In this document: one piece after another, positions 39,951 to 55,767 of the stretch
Layout of the letters: each line of letters begins with the position of its first letter
How positions within the stretch are numbered: position 1 is the stretch's first letter
NCBI GenBank assembly: GCA_000973525.1
Contig: CP004391.1
Location: 1,054,001 to 1,118,000, forward strand
Direction of reading: 5' to 3'
DNA: 64,000 nt
Origin: Pasteurella multocida subsp. multocida OH4807
GTDB lineage: Bacteria > Pseudomonadota > Gammaproteobacteria > Enterobacterales > Pasteurellaceae
The notes under the pieces: generated by a model
Told to the model about the DNA's origin: nothing
Database searches by the model: none
What the model saw: the letters and a program-made list of their open reading frames with translations, nothing else
Made by a program: the position numbers and the translations under genes

Positions 39951-41000
39951 TTGAAAAAACTTTTTAGCAATGTGATCACATCACTTGTGTTAGCCTCTTT
40001 CTTACTCTTTACTCACTCCGCTTTTGCAGCTAAAAAACTCTACGTTTACAACTGGACAGACTACATTCCATCCACTTTAATCGCTGACTTCACCAAAGAA
40101 ACAGGCATCGAAGTCATCTATTCTACATTTGAAAGTAATGAGGAAATGTACGCTAAATTAAAATTACTTTCAAAAAACAACAGTTATGATCTCGTGTTTC
40201 CATCAAGCTATTACATTAACAAAATGGTCAAAGATGGCATGCTACAAAAACTCGATCACACGAAATTGAGCAATTTTCATCAAATTCCAACCCATTTACT
40301 CAACAAAGAATTTGATCCTCAAAATCATTATTCGCTTCCTTACATCTATGGCTTAACAGGTATTGGTCTTAATGTTGAAGAAGTAGATAAAAATAACGTA
40401 ACCAGCTGGGCGGATCTCTGGAAACCAGAATATAAGGGAAGAGTCCTCCTCACGAGTGACGCACGCGAAGTTTTTCATATTGCCTTACTACTCAATGGTA
40501 AATCGCCAAACACAACCAAAGAGAGTGACATAAAAGCTGCCTATGAACGCTTAGTTAAATTGATGCCAAACGTATTAGTCTTCAACTCTGACTCACCTGA
40601 AGTACCATACGTACAAGGTGAAGTGGCATTGGGTATGATTTGGAATGGTTCCGCTTATTTAGGTCACAAAGAAAATGAAAATATTCAATTTATCTATCCC
40701 AAAGAAGGCGCAATCTTCTGGATGGATAACTATGCTATTCCCAAAACGGCTAAAAACGTTGAAGGTGCCTATCAATTTATTGACTTCTTACTCCGCCCAG
40801 AAAATGCGAAAGTCGTCATTGAACGCATGGGCTTCTCCATGCCAAATGAAGGGGTAAAGGCGTTATTAACACCCGAAATGGTAAATAATCCTGTTCTCTT
40901 CCCACCCGCTGAAGAAGTGGAAAAGGGAATTATGCAGGCAGATGTCGGTAAAGCTGTCGATACTTACGAAAAATATTGGAATAAACTTAAAACTAATTAA
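39951..41000 (+). CDS. potD: Spermidine/putrescine-binding periplasmic protein (PotD family)
   Basis: From a TTG at 39951 preceded by GGGGGA, the 349-residue product starts with a clean signal peptide ([20 protein letters not shown] then HSAFA). Family motifs are [15 protein letters not shown] near residue 30, [28 protein letters not shown], and [13 protein letters not shown] (approximate), with [13 protein letters not shown] near residue 260. It binds polyamines for a PotABC-type importer. No potABC is adjacent, so it is an orphan binding protein here. The frame is also open upstream to an ATG at 39837, but that leader overlaps the likely promoter and would hide the signal peptide. Confidence 0.88.
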   Translation: MKKLFSNVITSLVLASFLLFTHSAFAAKKLYVYNWTDYIPSTLIADFTKETGIEVIYSTFESNEEMYAKLKLLSKNNSYDLVFPSSYYINKMVKDGMLQKLDHTKLSNFHQIPTHLLNKEFDPQNHYSLPYIYGLTGIGLNVEEVDKNNVTSWADLWKPEYKGRVLLTSDAREVFHIALLLNGKSPNTTKESDIKAAYERLVKLMPNVLVFNSDSPEVPYVQGEVALGMIWNGSAYLGHKENENIQFIYPKEGAIFWMDNYAIPKTAKNVEGAYQFIDFLLRPENAKVVIERMGFSMPNEGVKALLTPEMVNNPVLFPPAEEVEKGIMQADVGKAVDTYEKYWNKLKTN

Positions 41001-41010
41001 TCGTGCTAAA

Positions 41011-41047
41011 AAAAGTGCGGCAAAAATCAAATTCTTACCGCACTTGT
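41011..41047. terminator. Inverted uptake-signal-like pair after potD
   Basis: AAGTGCGG (41013-41020) pairs with CCGCACTT (41038-41045), just past the potD stop and ahead of the convergent ribB end. The left copy has C instead of T at position 9 of the uptake signal. Confidence 0.65.
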
Positions 41048-41066
41048 CTTCATCCACCCTATCGCA

Positions 41067-41711
41067 TTACACATTATACTTCAAACGATAAGCAACCAAA
41101 TCTTCAATTGTCACCACAGGGAAACCAAATTTTTGTGCAAAGGACACAATTTCTGGTGCACGAGCCATTGAACCATCGTCATTAGTCATTTCACAAATCA
41201 CACCAGCCTCTTTATAGCCAGCCAAACGTGCTAAATCAACCGATGCCTCGGTATGACCACGGCGTTTTAATACGCCTCCCTCTACTGCACGTAATGGAAA
41301 AACATGCCCTGGACGGCTTAAATCACTCGGTTTTGCCCCATCCGCAATGGCCGTTTTAATTGTAGTCACGCGATCTTTCGCTGAAACACCAGTTGCCACA
41401 CCTCGAGCTGCTTCAATCGTAACAGTAAACGCAGTTTGATTCACACTCGTATTATTTTGTACCATCGGTGGCAAATCTAGTTGCTGACACATAGCATCCG
41501 TTAAACACAAACACACAATACCACTGCCATAACGAATGAGCATCGTCATCTGCTCTGGGCTGATAGTTTCTGCAGGAAAAATCAGATCGCCTTCATTTTC
41601 ACGATCTTCATCATCTAGCACCAATACGCCATTGCCTTGTTTAAACGCCTCAAGTGCAGCAATCACACGTTCTTCTGCTTGACCAAAAGGAGATAAAATT
41701 GACTGATTCAT
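41067..41711 (-). CDS. ribB: 3,4-dihydroxy-2-butanone 4-phosphate synthase
   Basis: RibB converts ribulose 5-phosphate to dihydroxybutanone phosphate and formate in riboflavin synthesis. The 214-residue monofunctional protein (E. coli 217) has [18 protein letters not shown] near residue 32 (metal and substrate acidic loop), [18 protein letters not shown] in part, and the [13 protein letters not shown] motif near residue 153. It is not fused to a GTP cyclohydrolase II domain. It is preceded by an FMN riboswitch, so its expression should fall when FMN is plentiful. Confidence 0.97.
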   Translation of the reverse strand: MNQSILSPFGQAEERVIAALEAFKQGNGVLVLDDEDRENEGDLIFPAETISPEQMTMLIRYGSGIVCLCLTDAMCQQLDLPPMVQNNTSVNQTAFTVTIEAARGVATGVSAKDRVTTIKTAIADGAKPSDLSRPGHVFPLRAVEGGVLKRRGHTEASVDLARLAGYKEAGVICEMTNDDGSMARAPEIVSFAQKFGFPVVTIEDLVAYRLKYNV

Positions 41712-41825
41712 AGTAAATTCCTTGAAATATAAATATATTTAGATACCAGAATCAGGGCTGATGAGAAAAATTATGTCGCTAAGAAAATCTTAAACAAAAA
41801 AGACAGGTTTTAACAAAAACCTGCT

Positions 41826-41968
41826 TATTCTCTTTCATCCAGACTATACTGTCGGCTTTGGATTTTCACCAAATCTGCTGACTTTGCTCTATTTTGTGAT
41901 AGCAAACGCTCGTGGGCTTGTGCGATACACTTACCACCGGTAGGGAATTTCACCCTGCCCTGAGAATG
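41826..41968 (-). ncRNA. FMN riboswitch (RFN element) controlling ribB
   Basis: Read on the minus strand, the ribB leader contains the conserved RFN segments in order: TTCTCAGGGCAGGGTGAAATTC, then CCCTACCGGTGGTAA, AGCCCACGAGCG, GATTTGGTGAAAATCC, AAAGCCGACAGTATAGTC and TGGATGAAAGAGAA (each given in pieces). These match the six-stem FMN aptamer consensus. It ends about 115 bases before the ribB start. A candidate -10 box TATACT lies just upstream at 41976-41981. Regulation is by FMN binding, here probably at the translation or termination level. Confidence 0.95.
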
Positions 41969-42066
41969 CGCAAATAGTATAACGCAAAGTTAATCTTGAA
42001 AAAATGTTTTTATTTGTAGCAAGATTACATACAATAGACAGACTTTTACAAGATATGGAGTAATTT

Positions 42067-42318
42067 ATGCTAAATCCGAAAAAAATAGAGCAAGTTATAC
42101 AACAAATCCAAGATTCACTACCACAAGGTATCAAAGATTTAGGTCAAGATGCCGAAGCAAAGCTTAAACAAACGCTACAAGCACAACTTTCCAAGCTTGA
42201 CTTAGTGACACGGGAAGAATTTGACATCCAAACACAAGTTTTAATGCGTACACGTGAAAAATTAGTTGAACTCGAACAACGTGTAAACGCACTACTGGAA
42301 CAACAATCTCAGCCTTAA
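42067..42318 (+). CDS. ubiK: Ubiquinone biosynthesis accessory factor UbiK (YqiC)
   Basis: An 83-residue protein of the YqiC/UbiK family: an amphipathic N-terminal helix ([20 protein letters not shown]), and a C-terminal coiled coil with the [22 protein letters not shown] segment, given in part as [11 protein letters not shown]. UbiK trimers interact with UbiJ and membrane lipids to support late ubiquinone hydroxylation steps. The ribB-ubiK divergent arrangement is the same as ribB-yqiC in E. coli, which supports the call. ATATGGAG precedes the ATG. Confidence 0.92.
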   Translation: MLNPKKIEQVIQQIQDSLPQGIKDLGQDAEAKLKQTLQAQLSKLDLVTREEFDIQTQVLMRTREKLVELEQRVNALLEQQSQP

Positions 42319-42390
42319 TTTACCATCTATGATGTAGCATAAAAGTGCGGTCAATTTTGATAAAATGTCTGAATAGACTTCAAGGAATAA

Positions 42391-44357
<1,967 letters not shown>

Positions 44358-44695
44358 GATCATCAATACCTAATTTTGAATAAATGATTCGATGAAAGCC
44401 AGTTTCCTCTCATCAAAATCTACATATCATCTAAATAACAACGCATCTTATACACGTATACGATGTTATCGTAATACTATAGCACTACTTCATTGACTCT
44501 TCTAAAATAACACAAGCCTATATTTACTTTATAGCAAATAAACTACAAAAAGCTTCTCACAAAATAAAGACTGAATGAAATTATTCGCCAATAAATTGAA
44601 CTCCACTTTTCTCTTACAGATTCAAACTACAATTCTTTCACTGTAATCATTTTATATCAATTCTCATTATTGGGTTACGAGTAATATAAAAAAAG
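44358..44695. other. AT-rich intergenic region with short dyads and a Fur-box-like match
   Basis: About 340 bp with no convincing gene. It holds a near-perfect dyad at 44444-44465 (CATC-TATAC-GTATA-GATG, one mismatch). On the minus strand at 44653-44671 a stretch matches the 19-bp Fur consensus at 13 positions by my count. Neither is tied to an obvious downstream gene, as both flanking genes converge here. Confidence 0.4.
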
Positions 44696-44726
44696 AAAAC
44701 CCACTAAACAATGTTAGTGGGTTTTA
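44696..44726 (-). terminator. Terminator of the alpha ribosomal operon
   Basis: AAAACCCACTAA and TTAGTGGGTTTT (44714-44725) form a 12-bp stem. On the minus strand it is followed by CTTTTTTT, 32 bases after the rplQ stop. Confidence 0.9.
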
Positions 44727-44757
44727 TCTAAAGTAAGTTATAAGCTAACTTAAATCA

Positions 44758-45177
<420 letters not shown>

Positions 45178-45188
45178 CTATGACCAAA

Positions 45189-46178
45189 CTAGTCTTCAGC
45201 AATACTTGCTGGTGGCCAATTCTCAAGGCGCATACCTAGTGATAAGCCGCGCGAAGCAAGAACGTCTTTAATTTCAGTAAGTGATTTCTTACCAAGATTA
45301 GGCGTTTTTAATAACTCAACTTCAGTACGCTGTACTAAATCACCGATATAGTGAATTGTTTCTGCTTTCAAACAGTTAGCAGAACGAACTGTCAACTCTA
45401 AGTCATCAACAGGACGCAACAGAATCGGATCGAATTCTGGTTTTTCTTCCTTAACTTCTGGTTGACGAACATCACGCAAATCAACGAATGCATCAAGTTG
45501 CTCTGCTAAAATTGTTGCTGCACGACGAATTGCTTCTTCTGGATCAATAGTGCCGTTTGTTTCTAACTCGATAACAAGTTTATCTAAGTCAGTACGCTGT
45601 TCAACACGTGCTGCTTCCACATTGTAAGCAATACGGTCTACTGGACTATAACAAGCATCTACTAATAGACGACCAATTGGTCTTTCTTCATCTTGAGCGT
45701 GTACACGAGCTGAAGCGGGTACATAGCCTCTGCCACGTTGAACACGAATACGCATATTAATCGATGCATTTTCGTCAGTCAAATGACAGATAACATGCTC
45801 AGGATTTACGATTTCAACATCTCCATCATGGGTGATGTCAGCTGCAACAACAGGGCCAATTCCAGATTTGTTTAATGTCAGAAATACATCATCTTTATTC
45901 TGAACTTTAACCGCTAGGCCTTTTAAGTTTAGAAGCACTTCAAGAATATCCTCTTGAACACCTTCTTTACTGCTGTATTCGTGCAATACGCCATCAATTT
46001 CTACTTCAGTTACAGCACAACCTGGCATTGAAGATAGAAGAATACGACGCAATGCATTACCTAAAGTGTGGCCGAATCCACGCTCTAACGGTTCTAAGAT
46101 CACTTTAGCATGAGTTGAGCTAATTTGCTCAATATCAACTAAGCGTGGCTTTAAAAATTCTGTAACAGAACCCTGCAT
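45189..46178 (-). CDS. rpoA: RNA polymerase alpha subunit
   Basis: At 329 residues it matches E. coli RpoA in length. The N-terminal dimerisation domain has [22 protein letters not shown] near residue 30 (in part). The C-terminal domain (about 250-325), which contacts UP elements and activators, shows [38 protein letters not shown] in part and [10 protein letters not shown]. It follows rpsD by 32 bases within the alpha operon. The call is secure. Confidence 0.98.
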   Translation of the reverse strand: MQGSVTEFLKPRLVDIEQISSTHAKVILEPLERGFGHTLGNALRRILLSSMPGCAVTEVEIDGVLHEYSSKEGVQEDILEVLLNLKGLAVKVQNKDDVFLTLNKSGIGPVVAADITHDGDVEIVNPEHVICHLTDENASINMRIRVQRGRGYVPASARVHAQDEERPIGRLLVDACYSPVDRIAYNVEAARVEQRTDLDKLVIELETNGTIDPEEAIRRAATILAEQLDAFVDLRDVRQPEVKEEKPEFDPILLRPVDDLELTVRSANCLKAETIHYIGDLVQRTEVELLKTPNLGKKSLTEIKDVLASRGLSLGMRLENWPPASIAED

Positions 46179-46210
46179 TTTATCCTCTCTTTGCTTCTAA
46201 GCTTTAACTA

Positions 46211-46831
46211 TTATTTAGAGTAAAGCTCAACGATCAGATGTTCGTTAATGTCTGCTGATAAATCAGAACGTTCAGGAACACGTTTGAACACACCTTCCAT
46301 TTTAGCAGCATCAACTTCTAACCAAGTTGGTTTTTCTCTTTGTTCTGCTAACTCTAATGATGCTTTAATACGTGCTTGTTTTTTAGATTTCTCACGAACA
46401 GCAACTACATCATTAACTGAAACTTGGAATGATGGGATATTAACAACACGACCATTTACAACAATCGCTTTATGACTCACCAACTGGCGAGCTTCTGCGC
46501 GAGTTGCAGCAAAGCCCATGCGATAAACAACGTTATCCAATCTACCTTCCAATAATACTAGTAAGTTCTCACCAGTATTACCTTTTAAGCGGTTTGCTTC
46601 TTTATAATAATTACGGAATTGACGTTCTAAGATACCGTAAATACGACGAACTTTTTGTTTTTCACGTAATTGACTACCGTAGTCAGATAAACGTGGCTTA
46701 CGAGCGCCATGTTGACCTGGAGCGGTATCAATTTTACATTTTGATTCAATCGCGCGCACACCTGACTTAAGGAATAAGTCAGTGCCTTCACGACGGCTTA
46801 GCTTGAGCTTAGGACCCAAATATCTTGCCAT
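46211..46831 (-). CDS. rpsD: 30S ribosomal protein S4
   Basis: S4 nucleates assembly of the 30S body and is the translational repressor of this operon in E. coli. The 206-residue protein has the N-terminal [20 protein letters not shown], the S4 RNA-binding domain (about 95-155: [20 protein letters not shown] and [12 protein letters not shown]), and the [21 protein letters not shown] tail in part. The repressor target, the leader in front of rpsM, is present in this window. Confidence 0.98.
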   Translation of the reverse strand: MARYLGPKLKLSRREGTDLFLKSGVRAIESKCKIDTAPGQHGARKPRLSDYGSQLREKQKVRRIYGILERQFRNYYKEANRLKGNTGENLLVLLEGRLDNVVYRMGFAATRAEARQLVSHKAIVVNGRVVNIPSFQVSVNDVVAVREKSKKQARIKASLELAEQREKPTWLEVDAAKMEGVFKRVPERSDLSADINEHLIVELYSK

Positions 46832-46860
46832 TTTCTTTCTCCAACTATCCTAATACGCCA

Positions 46861-47607
<747 letters not shown>

Positions 47608-47624
<17 letters not shown>

Positions 47625-47705
47625 TATGCACTCCTATTATTTTAACTAATTTGACACTTTGATCTTGAAAAGCCCGTTTTCAGGATACTCAAACAAAGTG
47701 TCAAG
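47608..47705 (-). promoter_or_regulatory. Alpha-operon leader, S4-binding pseudoknot (Alpha_RBS)
   Basis: On the minus strand the rpsM leader reads TTTGAGTATCCTGAAAACGGGCTTTTCA (in two pieces: TTTGAGTATCCTGAAAACGG and GGCTTTTCA), which I recall as identical to the E. coli S4 target. Outer arms TTGACACTTTG (47694-47704 read on minus) and CAAAGTGTCAA (47651-47661) form an 11-bp stem that differs in sequence from E. coli but keeps the pairing. TAGGAGTGCATAGTG at the start codon is also conserved. Repression by S4 is established for E. coli and inferred here. Confidence 0.9.
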
Positions 47706-47764
47706 GACATAAATGAGCTGAGCAGTATAACTGCCCAACTGGTTCTTTGCAAGAAAAATATCAA

Positions 47765-47878
47765 TTAACCTTGACGTTGTTTATGTTTAGGGTCGCTACA
47801 AAGGACACGAACAACACCTTCACGCTTAACAATTTTACAGTTACGACATAATTTCTTAACGGAAGCACGAACTTTCAT
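47765..47878 (-). CDS. rpmJ: 50S ribosomal protein L36
   Basis: A 37-codon gene: [20 protein letters not shown], then [17 protein letters not shown]. It carries the zinc-ribbon ligands Cys11, Cys14, Cys27 and His32, so this is the zinc-binding (C+) form. It is one residue shorter than the E. coli protein, lacking one residue after Cys-Ser. It lies 28 bases after secY and before the alpha-operon leader, the standard place at the end of the spc operon. Confidence 0.97.
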   Translation of the reverse strand: MKVRASVKKLCRNCKIVKREGVVRVLCSDPKHKQRQG

Positions 47879-47906
47879 TGCTTATCCCTTTTATTTAATG
47901 GACAAA

Positions 47907-49232
47907 TTATTGTCCGAAACCTTTAAGGTTTGCTTTCTTCAACGCAGATTCATACTTCGTCGACATCAAATGACTCTGAACCTGAGCGATGAAATCCATA
48001 ATTACTACGACAACAATCAGTAAAGAAGTACCACCAAAATAGAATTGTACATTCCACGCTGATGTCATAACGTAAGGAACCAAACATACAAACGTAATAT
48101 ATAGACCGCCAATTAATGTTAAGCGAGTCATAATTTTATCAACATAACGTGATGTTTGTTCACCTGGTCTAATCCCTGGTATAAATGCACCAGATTTTTT
48201 CAAATTATCCGCTGTATCACGAGGATTATATTGCATTGCGGTATAGAAAAAACTAAAGAAAATAATTGCTACAGCATAAACAAGCAAATACAGCGGCTGA
48301 CCTGGATGTAATAACATTGACAAATCAGTTAACCATTCTAAGCTAGAACCTTCACCAAGCCACTGCGCTAATGTCGCAGGGAATAAAATAATACTTGAAG
48401 CAAAGATTGCCGGAATAACACCAGCCATATTTACTTTTAAAGGCAAGTGCGTTGAATGACCACCTAAAATTTGGCGACCTTGCTGACGTTTAGCGTATTC
48501 TACTTTAATTCTTCTTTGCCCTCTTTCAACAAAGACAACAAAGTATGTTACTGCAAAGACAATAACTGCGATCAATAAGAGAACTAATAGATGCATTTGA
48601 CCTTGGCGAGTTTGCTCAATAGTTTGACCAATTGCCGATGGTAAACCTGCAACAATACCAGCAAAGATAATTAAAGAAATACCATTACCAATACCACGTT
48701 CTGTAATTTGCTCACCAAGCCACATTAAGAACATCGTTCCAGTAACAAGGCTAATTACTGCAGTAAAATAAAAACTAAAACCTAAGTTAGGAACTAGTCC
48801 AGGTAACATATTTGGTAGACCTGTTGAAATACCAACTGCCTGTAAGGTTGCAAGCACTAATGTCGAATAACGGGTGTACTTACTAATTTTACGGCGTCCA
48901 GATTCACCTTCTTTCTTCAATTCTGCTAATGCAGGATGAACCGTCGTTAATAATTGGATGATAATCGATGCCGAAATATAAGGCATGATACCTAACGCAA
49001 AAATAGACGCACGGCTCAACGCACCACCAGAGAACATGTTAAACATATCAATGATGGTGCCTTTTTGTTGTTCAATTAATTGAGCTAACACGGCCGCATC
49101 GATACCAGGAACCGGAATGAAAGAACCAATACGGAAAACGATAAGTGCACCTAATACAAACAATAATCTGCTTTTGAGCTCACCTGTACCGCTTTGAGTA
49201 CTTCTACTTTGATAACCTGGTTGCTTAGCCAT
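47907..49232 (-). CDS. secY: Preprotein translocase subunit SecY
   Basis: SecY is the channel-forming core of the SecYEG translocon in the inner membrane. The 441-residue protein (E. coli 443) has ten predicted transmembrane helices. Landmarks are [20 protein letters not shown] near residue 35 (in part), the plug and lateral-gate helices with [18 protein letters not shown] in part, and the cytoplasmic loop [40 protein letters not shown] near residue 345 includes the conserved Arg that contacts SecA. It lies between rplO and rpmJ in spc-operon order. Confidence 0.98.
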   Translation of the reverse strand: MAKQPGYQSRSTQSGTGELKSRLLFVLGALIVFRIGSFIPVPGIDAAVLAQLIEQQKGTIIDMFNMFSGGALSRASIFALGIMPYISASIIIQLLTTVHPALAELKKEGESGRRKISKYTRYSTLVLATLQAVGISTGLPNMLPGLVPNLGFSFYFTAVISLVTGTMFLMWLGEQITERGIGNGISLIIFAGIVAGLPSAIGQTIEQTRQGQMHLLVLLLIAVIVFAVTYFVVFVERGQRRIKVEYAKRQQGRQILGGHSTHLPLKVNMAGVIPAIFASSIILFPATLAQWLGEGSSLEWLTDLSMLLHPGQPLYLLVYAVAIIFFSFFYTAMQYNPRDTADNLKKSGAFIPGIRPGEQTSRYVDKIMTRLTLIGGLYITFVCLVPYVMTSAWNVQFYFGGTSLLIVVVVIMDFIAQVQSHLMSTKYESALKKANLKGFGQ

Positions 49233-49239
49233 TTATTTA

Positions 49240-49674
49240 TTATTCCTCAACTGAACCGCCAGCAGCTTCAATTGCTGCTTTAGCACCTTTAGTTACACGT
49301 AAACCACGAACAACAACAGCACCCTTTACTTCACCTGCTAAAATAACTTTAGCAAATTGAATATCTTTTGTAAGGATATTAGCCGCTTTTAATGATTCAA
49401 GTGTTACTACGCCACCTTCAACTTTGGTTAGATCATTTAAACGAACTTCAGCTGTTACCGCTGATTTCATAGAAGTGAAACCAAATTTTGGTAAACGACG
49501 ATATAAAGGCATTTGTCCACCTTCGAAACCGCGACGAACACCGCCACCAGTACGAGATTTTTGACCTTTATGACCACGGCCACCAGTTTTACCTAAACCA
49601 GAACCAATACCGCGACCTAAACGTTTAGCGCTGTGTTTAGCACCTTCAGCTGGTGATAGAGTATTTAAACGCAT
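49240..49674 (-). CDS. rplO: 50S ribosomal protein L15
   Basis: L15 binds 23S rRNA late in 50S assembly. The 144-residue protein begins [20 protein letters not shown] with the Gly-rich extended arm ([20 protein letters not shown]), followed by [18 protein letters not shown] and a globular end. It sits seven bases before secY and four bases after rpmD. Confidence 0.98.
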   Translation of the reverse strand: MRLNTLSPAEGAKHSAKRLGRGIGSGLGKTGGRGHKGQKSRTGGGVRRGFEGGQMPLYRRLPKFGFTSMKSAVTAEVRLNDLTKVEGGVVTLESLKAANILTKDIQFAKVILAGEVKGAVVVRGLRVTKGAKAAIEAAGGSVEE

Positions 49675-49678
49675 TCTC

Positions 49679-49858
49679 TTACTCCTCCACTTTAACCATG
49701 TATGAAACTTGGTTAATCATACCACGTACTGCTGGTGTATCGATTAACTCAACAGTATGATGCATATGGCGAAGACCAAGACCACGCAATGTAGCTTTAT
49801 GCTTCGGTAAACGAGCAATAGCACTACGAACTTGAGTTACTTTAATAGTTTTAGCCAT
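49679..49858 (-). CDS. rpmD: 50S ribosomal protein L30
   Basis: A 59-residue protein, [20 protein letters not shown] followed by [15 protein letters not shown], matching the short bacterial L30. The start is the ATG at 49858. An in-frame TTG two codons upstream overlaps the rpsE stop region and is less likely. It lies between rpsE and rplO. Confidence 0.96.
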   Translation of the reverse strand: MAKTIKVTQVRSAIARLPKHKATLRGLGLRHMHHTVELIDTPAVRGMINQVSYMVKVEE

Positions 49859-49864
49859 TATCAA

Positions 49865-50371
<507 letters not shown>

Positions 50372-50380
50372 TTACCTCTA

Positions 50381-50734
50381 TTAGAACTGTAGACCAGCTT
50401 CACGGGCAGCGTCCGCTAAAGTTTGGACACGACCATGATATTTAAAACCAGAACGATCAAAAGCAACATCTTTGATGCCTTTTGCTAATGCTCTTTCTGC
50501 AACAACTTTTCCTACTACTGCTGCTGCATCTTTATTTCCGGTATATTTCACTTGCTCACTAATTACTTTTTCAACAGTTGAAGCAGCGGCAAGAACTTCT
50601 GAACCGTTCGGTGCAATCACTTGCGCATAAATATGACGCGGAGTACGGTGAATAACTAAACGAGTTACTCCCTGCTCTTTCATCATATGACGTGCGCGAG
50701 CTGCACGACGGATACGAGCTGATTTCTTATCCAT
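50381..50734 (-). CDS. rplR: 50S ribosomal protein L18
   Basis: L18 binds 5S rRNA with L5 and L25. The 117-residue protein begins [20 protein letters not shown] and ends [20 protein letters not shown] then EAGLQF, both conserved. It lies between rplF and rpsE in the spc operon. Confidence 0.98.
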   Translation of the reverse strand: MDKKSARIRRAARARHMMKEQGVTRLVIHRTPRHIYAQVIAPNGSEVLAAASTVEKVISEQVKYTGNKDAAAVVGKVVAERALAKGIKDVAFDRSGFKYHGRVQTLADAAREAGLQF

Positions 50735-50747
50735 AGTGTTACCTTAA

Positions 50748-51281
50748 TTATTTTTTCTTAGCCTCTTTGATACGTACCACTTCATCAGCGTAACGTACCC
50801 CTTTACCTTTATAAGGCTCAGGACGGCGATAAGCACGAATATCTGCTGCTACTTGACCGATTAACTGCTTGTCAGCGCCTTTCAACACAATTTCAGTCTG
50901 AGATGGACACTCAGCAGTAATACCTGCAGGTAAAACATGCTCGACTGGGTGAGAAAAACCTAAACTTAAAGCAACAGCATTGCCTTTCATTTGTGCTCTA
51001 TAACCAACACCCACCAATTGTAACTTCTTAGTGAAGCCTTCAGTAACACCGATAACCATTGCATTAACTAATGCACGAGCAGTACCTGCTTGAGCATCAG
51101 CACCAGCAATTCCTTCACGTGGTGCGAAGGTTAATTCGTTATTATCTTGCTTAACTTCAACTGCGTCATGAATGGTACGAGATAACTCGCCATTTTTTCC
51201 TTTAACTGTTAATAACTGACCGTTGAGTTTTACCTCAACACCGGCAGGAATACTAACAGGTGCTTTTGCAACACGAGACAT
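50748..51281 (-). CDS. rplF: 50S ribosomal protein L6
   Basis: L6 sits near the sarcin-ricin loop and the factor-binding site. The 177-residue protein has two related domains, with [12 protein letters not shown] near residue 28 and a C-terminal [20 protein letters not shown] motif near residue 152. It follows rpsH by 15 bases. Confidence 0.98.
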   Translation of the reverse strand: MSRVAKAPVSIPAGVEVKLNGQLLTVKGKNGELSRTIHDAVEVKQDNNELTFAPREGIAGADAQAGTARALVNAMVIGVTEGFTKKLQLVGVGYRAQMKGNAVALSLGFSHPVEHVLPAGITAECPSQTEIVLKGADKQLIGQVAADIRAYRRPEPYKGKGVRYADEVVRIKEAKKK

Positions 51282-51296
51282 TTTCCTACCTCTCTA

Positions 51297-51689
51297 TTAA
51301 GCTACGTAACAGATAATCTCACCGCCTAAACCCGCTTGGCGAGCTGCACGGTCAGTCATCACACCTTTAGATGTAGAAATCACTGCAACACCTAAACCAC
51401 CCATTACTTTTGGTAATTCATCTTTACGTTTATAAATACGTAAACCTGGGCGGCTAACACGTTGGATGCTTTCTACAACTGGTTTACCCTGGAAATATTT
51501 TAAAGTAATTTCCAATTCTGGTTTTACACCATCTAAAACTTTAACGCTTTCGATATAACCTTCTTCAGCTAATACATTGGCAATTGCCACTTTTAGCTTG
51601 GATGAAGGCATACTAATCGCAACTTTGTTCGCAGCTTGACCGTTACGAATACGAGTCAACATATCTGCGATTGGATCTTGCATACTCAT
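51297..51689 (-). CDS. rpsH: 30S ribosomal protein S8
   Basis: S8 binds the central domain of 16S rRNA and, in E. coli, represses the spc operon by binding the rplE start region. The 130-residue protein begins [20 protein letters not shown] and ends [20 protein letters not shown] then IICYVA. A second Met two codons in is a less likely start. Confidence 0.98.
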   Translation of the reverse strand: MSMQDPIADMLTRIRNGQAANKVAISMPSSKLKVAIANVLAEEGYIESVKVLDGVKPELEITLKYFQGKPVVESIQRVSRPGLRIYKRKDELPKVMGGLGVAVISTSKGVMTDRAARQAGLGGEIICYVA

Positions 51690-51724
51690 GTATTTTTACT
51701 CCGATTCCAAAATAAAGTGGTAAA

Positions 51725-52910
<1,186 letters not shown>

Positions 52911-52923
52911 TTGTCACTTCTCC

Positions 52924-53307
<384 letters not shown>

Positions 53308-53365
53308 CTAAAATTAATAAAACCCTTTCGGGACGAACCTATCCATATATAAAGATAGGACGTGG

Positions 53366-53395
53366 ATTCTACCACAAGAAATAAGATGAAAGCAA
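53366..53395 (-). promoter_or_regulatory. Candidate spc operon promoter
   Basis: On the minus strand TTGCTT (53395-53390) and TAGAAT (53371-53366) are 18 bases apart, upstream of rplN. A small dyad (CCTATC/GATAGG, 53338-53359) lies in the resulting leader. Confidence 0.5.
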
Positions 53396-53472
53396 TATAA
53401 ACAGCGGTTAAAAATGGAAAGATTTTTAACCACAAGCTCAAATTAAAACTTATGTTTTCAACCAGTTTGAAT

Positions 53473-53507
53473 AAAAAAGCCAACGATGTAATATCATTGG
53501 CTTTTTA
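53473..53507 (-). terminator. Terminator at the end of the S10 operon (after rpsQ)
   Basis: AAAAAGCCAA (53474-53483) and TTGGCTTTTT (53497-53506), extended by CGAT/ATC pairing. It is a stable stem with a T-run on the minus strand, 20 bases after the rpsQ stop. It would limit readthrough from S10 into spc. Confidence 0.85.
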
Positions 53508-53526
53508 ACGTTATATTAAGTTGATA

Positions 53527-53784
53527 TTAAGCAATTACCGCTTTTTCAACTACACGAACTAAAGTCCATGATTTCGTTTTAGAGAGTGGACGACACTCTT
53601 TAACTTCAACGACATCACCTAATTTAGCTTCGTTGTTCTCGTCATGCACGTGTAATTTGGTTGTGCGACGGATAAACTTACCATAAAGTGGGTGTTTAAC
53701 CTTGCGTTCAATAGCAACAACGAACGATTTGTCCATTTTATCGCTAACTACTTTACCTTGCACGCTACGAATTTTATCAGTCAT
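53527..53784 (-). CDS. rpsQ: 30S ribosomal protein S17
   Basis: S17 is a primary 16S-binding protein. The 85-residue protein has [40 protein letters not shown] and [20 protein letters not shown]. Its ATG shares a base with the rpmC stop. It is the last gene of the S10 operon. Confidence 0.98.
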   Translation of the reverse strand: MTDKIRSVQGKVVSDKMDKSFVVAIERKVKHPLYGKFIRRTTKLHVHDENNEAKLGDVVEVKECRPLSKTKSWTLVRVVEKAVIA

Positions 53785-53974
53785 TACTCACCCGCCTTCT
53801 CGGTTAATACAGTTTTTACTTGTGCAATGCTACGACGCACTTGTTTTAACTGATGGGTTTGTTGAAGCTGACCGGTGGCTGCTTGCATACGCAATTTGAA
53901 TTGCTCACCTAAAAGGTTCACTAACTCAGCATTCAGCTCTTCAACATTTTTGTTACGTAGTTCTTGAGCTTTCA

Positions 53975-53975
<1 letters not shown>
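53784..53975 (-). CDS. rpmC: 50S ribosomal protein L29
   Basis: L29 lies by the exit tunnel and helps dock trigger factor and SRP. The 63-residue protein begins [20 protein letters not shown], followed by [20 protein letters not shown]. It overlaps rplP and rpsQ by single bases, implying translational coupling. Confidence 0.97.
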
Positions 53976-54385
<410 letters not shown>

Positions 54386-54398
54386 CTAGCGATTCTCC

Positions 54399-55106
54399 TT
54401 ACTTACGACCTTTGCCGCGTGGAGCCTTTTTAGGCTTGTCAGCAGGTTGTTGTTCTGGTTGCGCGATTGCAGCCATTCCACCGAGGATTTCACCTTTGAA
54501 GATCCATACTTTAACGCCGATAACGCCGTATGTAGTATGAGCTTCTGCAGTGTTGTAATCGATGTCCGCACGTAATGTATGTAGAGGTACACGACCTTCA
54601 CGATACCATTCAGAACGTGCAATTTCTGCACCACCTAAACGACCGCTTACTTCAACTTTGATACCTTTAGCACCTAAACGCATTGCGTTTTGTACTGCAC
54701 GTTTCATAGCGCGACGGAACATTACACGACGCTCTAATTGAGAAGCGATGCTGTCTGCAACTAATTTTGCATCTAATTCAGGTTTTTTCACTTCAGCGAT
54801 GTTGATTTGTGCTGGAACGCCTGCGATAGCCGCAACTGCGTTACGTAATTTTTCAACATCTTCGCCTTTTTTACCAATTACGATACCAGGACGAGCTGTG
54901 TGAATAGTTACACGGATGCTTTTTGCTGGACGCTCAATAGTGATGCGTGAAACTGAAGCACTCGCTAATTCTTTATTCAAGAATTTACGTACTTTGAAAT
55001 CGCCATCTAAATTATCAGCGAAATCTTGTGTATTCGCGAACCAAGTAGAGCTCCAAGGCTTAACAATACCTAGGCGAATACCATGTGGATGTACTTTTTG
55101 ACCCAT
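54399..55106 (-). CDS. rpsC: 30S ribosomal protein S3
   Basis: S3 forms part of the mRNA entry channel. The 235-residue protein has [20 protein letters not shown], a KH domain with [20 protein letters not shown] near residue 71, and [20 protein letters not shown] near residue 153. A basic tail ends APRGKGRK. It follows rplV by 17 bases. Confidence 0.98.
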   Translation of the reverse strand: MGQKVHPHGIRLGIVKPWSSTWFANTQDFADNLDGDFKVRKFLNKELASASVSRITIERPAKSIRVTIHTARPGIVIGKKGEDVEKLRNAVAAIAGVPAQINIAEVKKPELDAKLVADSIASQLERRVMFRRAMKRAVQNAMRLGAKGIKVEVSGRLGGAEIARSEWYREGRVPLHTLRADIDYNTAEAHTTYGVIGVKVWIFKGEILGGMAAIAQPEQQPADKPKKAPRGKGRK

Positions 55107-55123
55107 TGCTATTCCTCTACTTA

Positions 55124-55459
<336 letters not shown>

Positions 55460-55466
55460 TTACCCC

Positions 55467-55754
<288 letters not shown>

Positions 55755-55767
55755 TTATTAATTAATA

